A DNA stretch of 64,000 nt from Oryzias latipes. Lineage: Eukaryota > Chordata > Actinopteri > Beloniformes > Adrianichthyidae. Within the stretch, counting starts at the first letter, position 1. Every line of letters begins with the position of its first letter. The stretch is from assembly GCF_002234675.1 (NCBI RefSeq), contig NC_019875.2, positions 22,004,299-22,068,298 of the forward strand, written 5' to 3'. Under the pieces are notes generated by a model. The model worked only from the letters and a program-made list of their open reading frames with translations. It was not told the origin of the DNA and searched no databases. The position numbers and the translations under genes were made by a program. Positions 61,295 through 64,000 of this stretch are shown one piece after another.

Positions 61295-61745
61295 TTAAAG
61301 ACCCACTCCAATAAAAATGGTGTATTGGTTTTAAACACATTCATGCATTTATGATGATGGAGAACATATTTAAAGAAAATTAACATAAAAATTGCATTTT
61401 TGAATGTATATATTTTTTCAAATCGTCGTGAATAAGGAGCAGAAGAAAAAAGCCTCTAGCTATGATGCAGCTGCTACAGTCAGTGGACACTTGCTCTCTG
61501 CTCTGCTCCATTCTGATGCATCTACATGCAGACAAATAGATCCATGAACGCCTTTGTTTTCCTCGTCTGAGCTGGCATCCGGCTCAAAACTGTACAGCTT
61601 GATAGCTCCAATGTTGCTTGCCATTTTTGTTGCTCCAATAATGTCAGGTCGGGGTTGTGAGGGGCTGTAAGCTACCAGAAGAGAATGTAAACAAAGGGAT
61701 AATGGGAGATGAGCCAGAAGTCCTACCCACAACTGGGAACGCTTG
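61295..61745 (-). mobile_element. MITE family PYSFEP, copy d (best short frame)
   Basis: Begins TTAAAGACCCACTCCAATAA, the inverse of the right ends of copies b and c. The minus-strand frame from about 61624 reads MASNIGAIKLYSFEPDASSD, continues EENKGVHG and ends near SEWSRAESKCPL. This is the longest version of the short frame seen in copies a and c. Confidence 0.65.
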
Positions 61746-62729
61746 ATCGCGGTTGAACTTTAAATCCAATCCACGTGGAAGCAGTCCTAAAATAGTGAGT
61801 TTTAAAACATTAAACAAGCATTTATTACATGAAACATACAGTAAGTTTCAACCATCATACTTTAGTTGATTCAAAATTTGCAGTAAAACGTCCTCTTAAT
61901 CAGAGTTTGAGGATCATGTGTTCTGCTTTGTGTCGCACATCCCACCCCACTGTTAGTTCCCCCGTCGGTGATACCAGCAATCATTCACATTTACTTGATG
62001 AACAAAGTTTATGAGTCACTCTTTTTTAGAAGTTCACAATGAACTCAAGAAGACTGCTGATAGCTGGCGAGAGGAAACTATACTTCATGGGCCTAAAGGG
62101 TCCACGAGTCATTTACTGTAATTGTTTCTTTTAGTAGAGTACTTCACTCCTACCATTTCCCTTTGCTTTCCCCGAGGTCGGAGCCGACACTAAGAGGCTA
62201 TTCAGAAACAGCAGGAAGTCTTTTCCTGTGAGTTTAAAATTAGCAACAGACCAGGTAAAAATATATGTTTTTTGAAAAACAAGATGTGGCGAAATCATGT
62301 TCTTTACCTCAGTTTTAGCAACAAATATGCAGACGTCATTAGTTCAATCATTAAGATTAATCATCTCGGATGTATGAAAAGAACAAAAATTAAGTTTTCA
62401 TTACATTTGAACGACTTAGCGGAAAATCTGACTCCTTAACAGAAAGGCAGGATTCTGGATGGACATCGTCATTTTATTTTGAAAAACACCTTCAGAACTG
62501 ACATCTGTTAATTGAGGCAATAATTGAGCTGTGCTTGTCCCAAAGCCAGTCACTGTCTGTCATGATTCATTTGTCGGTTAAGCTACACTGAGGATAATAT
62601 CGCAGGCTGCTGTGTTTTTTTCAACCCAGTCTCATCCTAAAATGTGTAGTAGCTACATTTGTCCACATGGAAATGCGTGAGAGTTTTACAAAAACGCCCC
62701 CTAAACTGTGAGGGGGATACGTTTCATTT
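61746..62729. other. Intergenic, nothing recognised
   Basis: No gene or element recognised. Confidence 0.5.
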
Positions 62730-63370
62730 TTCTATTCATTTTCTACGAGCCTTCTCAGGATCACGTGACTTTGGAGGTTTGGCCTGCCGTGAGCAAAAAA
62801 CATGGCGGATGCATGTTCATTTTTCGGTGGAATATCCCATAAAACAAGATATTTTGAGGACTAATTTTTATTTTGACAACATTTCTAGTGAGAAATATAC
62901 CATTTTCTTTTAAAATATGCTTTCATTTTGGACATACAGTTTGTAGTTTGCTTGTTTCGTTCAACTTTTTCTCCCAAAGGCTCTGTTACGTTGGAGAAAC
63001 ACGTTAACTTTCATTCATATCTGCAGACGTGCGCGTGGGTCACGTGACTAATATGATTCTCTTTTTTTCCGCAGAAAATGCCATAAAATAAGAGTGATTG
63101 TGGACTAATTTATTTTTGAAAACATTTCTAGCAGTATATATCCCCTTTATTTTCGTAATATTGCAGACATGAAGTTGTTTGTTTGTTACGTTCAACTTTT
63201 CCTCAAAGGATCTGAAAGCGTCTGATCTTTTCCATTCATATATGCGGGCTGACGTGGGTCACGTGACGTGCCTTTCTCTTTTTTTCCTGTGGAAAATCTC
63301 GTAAAAAGGTACGTTGCGATTTACTAATTTGTTTTATTTACATTTCTAGGGACCCGTGTATAGGTTCTCT
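62730..63370 (+). repeat. Degenerate tandem repeat with CACGTG boxes
   Basis: Three direct units starting near 62733, 63009 and 63229. Each has a variant of TTCATTCATATxTGC, the box GGxTCACGTGAC (CACGTG at 62762, 63041 and 63260), then CxxxGGAAAAT/AAATGCCATAAAA-type sequence, GGACTAATTT/TTTACTAATTTG and ACATTTCTAG. Units 1 and 2 also share CGTTCAACTTTTxCTC..AAAGG.TCTG. Spacing between boxes is 279 and 219 bp. Confidence 0.75.
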
Positions 63371-63789
63371 CGTTCCGTGTTGCTGTTGCGGCGATCAGGC
63401 TATGATTGACATGTGACAACAAACCGGAAAAATGTTGAGTTCAGGGACGGACCAAAGAGTTCTTTAAATTGATTTTTCTGCATTTTAATTTATTTACACT
63501 ATGAGTCTAATGGTGTGTGATAAAAAAAACTATAAATATTATGATAAATGAGATGAAACAATTATTTTGATGGATTTTATAAAATATTAGGATCTATTAT
63601 ATTCTTTTTTCTTTAACTGTCAATTTTTTGACGTATCTCATATATTATAGTATTACAATGAAGTGCTCTAATTTATCTGTTAAAAAAGGTTTCATCACTG
63701 TTTCCTGTAGTAATTCTCAATAATGTTTTAAATAGGATATATTAAATAGGATATATTATCTAAAGTAAACAGGCTTCTAAGCCTTCAAT
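63371..63789. other. AT-rich spacer
   Basis: Nothing recognised. Confidence 0.5.
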
Positions 63790-64000
63790 TTGCCCCAATT
63801 GACATGAAGTGCGCATTTCGAAAAGCCAGTGAACGCAGCGTCATACGGGCACCCCCACCCCACTCCCCCGGAAACCCTCGGATGAACCCGCAGGAAGGCG
63901 CGCGGCTAAAGAACTCTTGGACAGCTGGAAGGTGGGCGATGCTTTGAACTTTTCTCTGTAGAAATGTAATGTTTAGATTTGGGAAACCAGAGATGGGTTT
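63790..64000 (+). promoter_or_regulatory. CpG-rich window end, possible promoter edge
   Basis: After AT-rich sequence, CpG and C/G content rise abruptly (GAACGCAGCGTCATACGGGC, CACCCCACTCCCCCGGAAAC, AGGAAGGCGCGCGGC), followed by GTGGGCG. This could be the promoter or 5'UTR of a gene beyond the window. No coding exon can be recognised. Confidence 0.3.

Overview
This is vertebrate nuclear DNA, almost certainly a teleost fish. Coding exons are short, use GT-AG introns and cover only a few percent of the window. The intergenic DNA is full of fish-type repeats: Tc1/mariner, L2/L1-like LINEs, TTAA-flanked MITEs, long-TIR elements and AT/CA microsatellites. The exact species cannot be fixed from sequence alone.

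Layout. (1) 1-701 (+): the last three coding exons of an Eph receptor tyrosine kinase (end of kinase domain, SAM domain, C-terminal VPV), with 3'UTR and poly(A) signal to about 1520. (2) 1.5-10.9 kb: intergenic, with microsatellites, MITEs, a 1.5 kb element with ~350 bp inverted repeats, and a MITE nested in a MITE. (3) 25.4-10.9 kb (-): a complete type I phosphatidylinositol-4-phosphate 5-kinase gamma gene (pip5k1c), rebuilt here as 18 coding exons with consistent phases. They include two separate small exons that each encode a WVYSP motif, the counterparts of the mammalian alternative C-terminal exons. (4) 29.1-48.4 kb: a tandem segmental duplication carrying two full seven-exon gpx4 genes (-). 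The upstream copy (48.0-41.1 kb) has an in-frame TGA at the selenocysteine position. The downstream copy (33.9-30.9 kb) has TGT (Cys) there. Both keep the same SECIS element, promoter motifs and poly(A) signal. A 47 bp gpx4 exon-4 relic at 29.07 kb points to a third, mostly deleted unit. Each block has its own transposon content; the Sec copy carries kilobase-scale LINE/repeat insertions in its introns. (5) 36.0-39.9 kb, between the blocks: a second long-TIR element, a decayed LINE reverse transcriptase and a Tc1 copy. (6) 48.4-64 kb: no gene recognised; MITEs, LINE debris, a tandem array with CACGTG E-boxes at 62.7-63.4 kb and a CpG-rich end at 63.8-64.0 kb that may be the edge of a next promoter.

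The three genes do not form a pathway. From general knowledge, human GPX4 and PIP5K1C both lie on 19p13.3, so their adjacency here fits conserved synteny. The most interesting signal is the gpx4 pair. The two coding sequences differ at 13 bases in 11 codons by my count, and every differing codon changes the amino acid. Six of the 13 lie within about 25 bp around the catalytic Sec/Cys codon, and the Cys copy still has an apparently intact SECIS.
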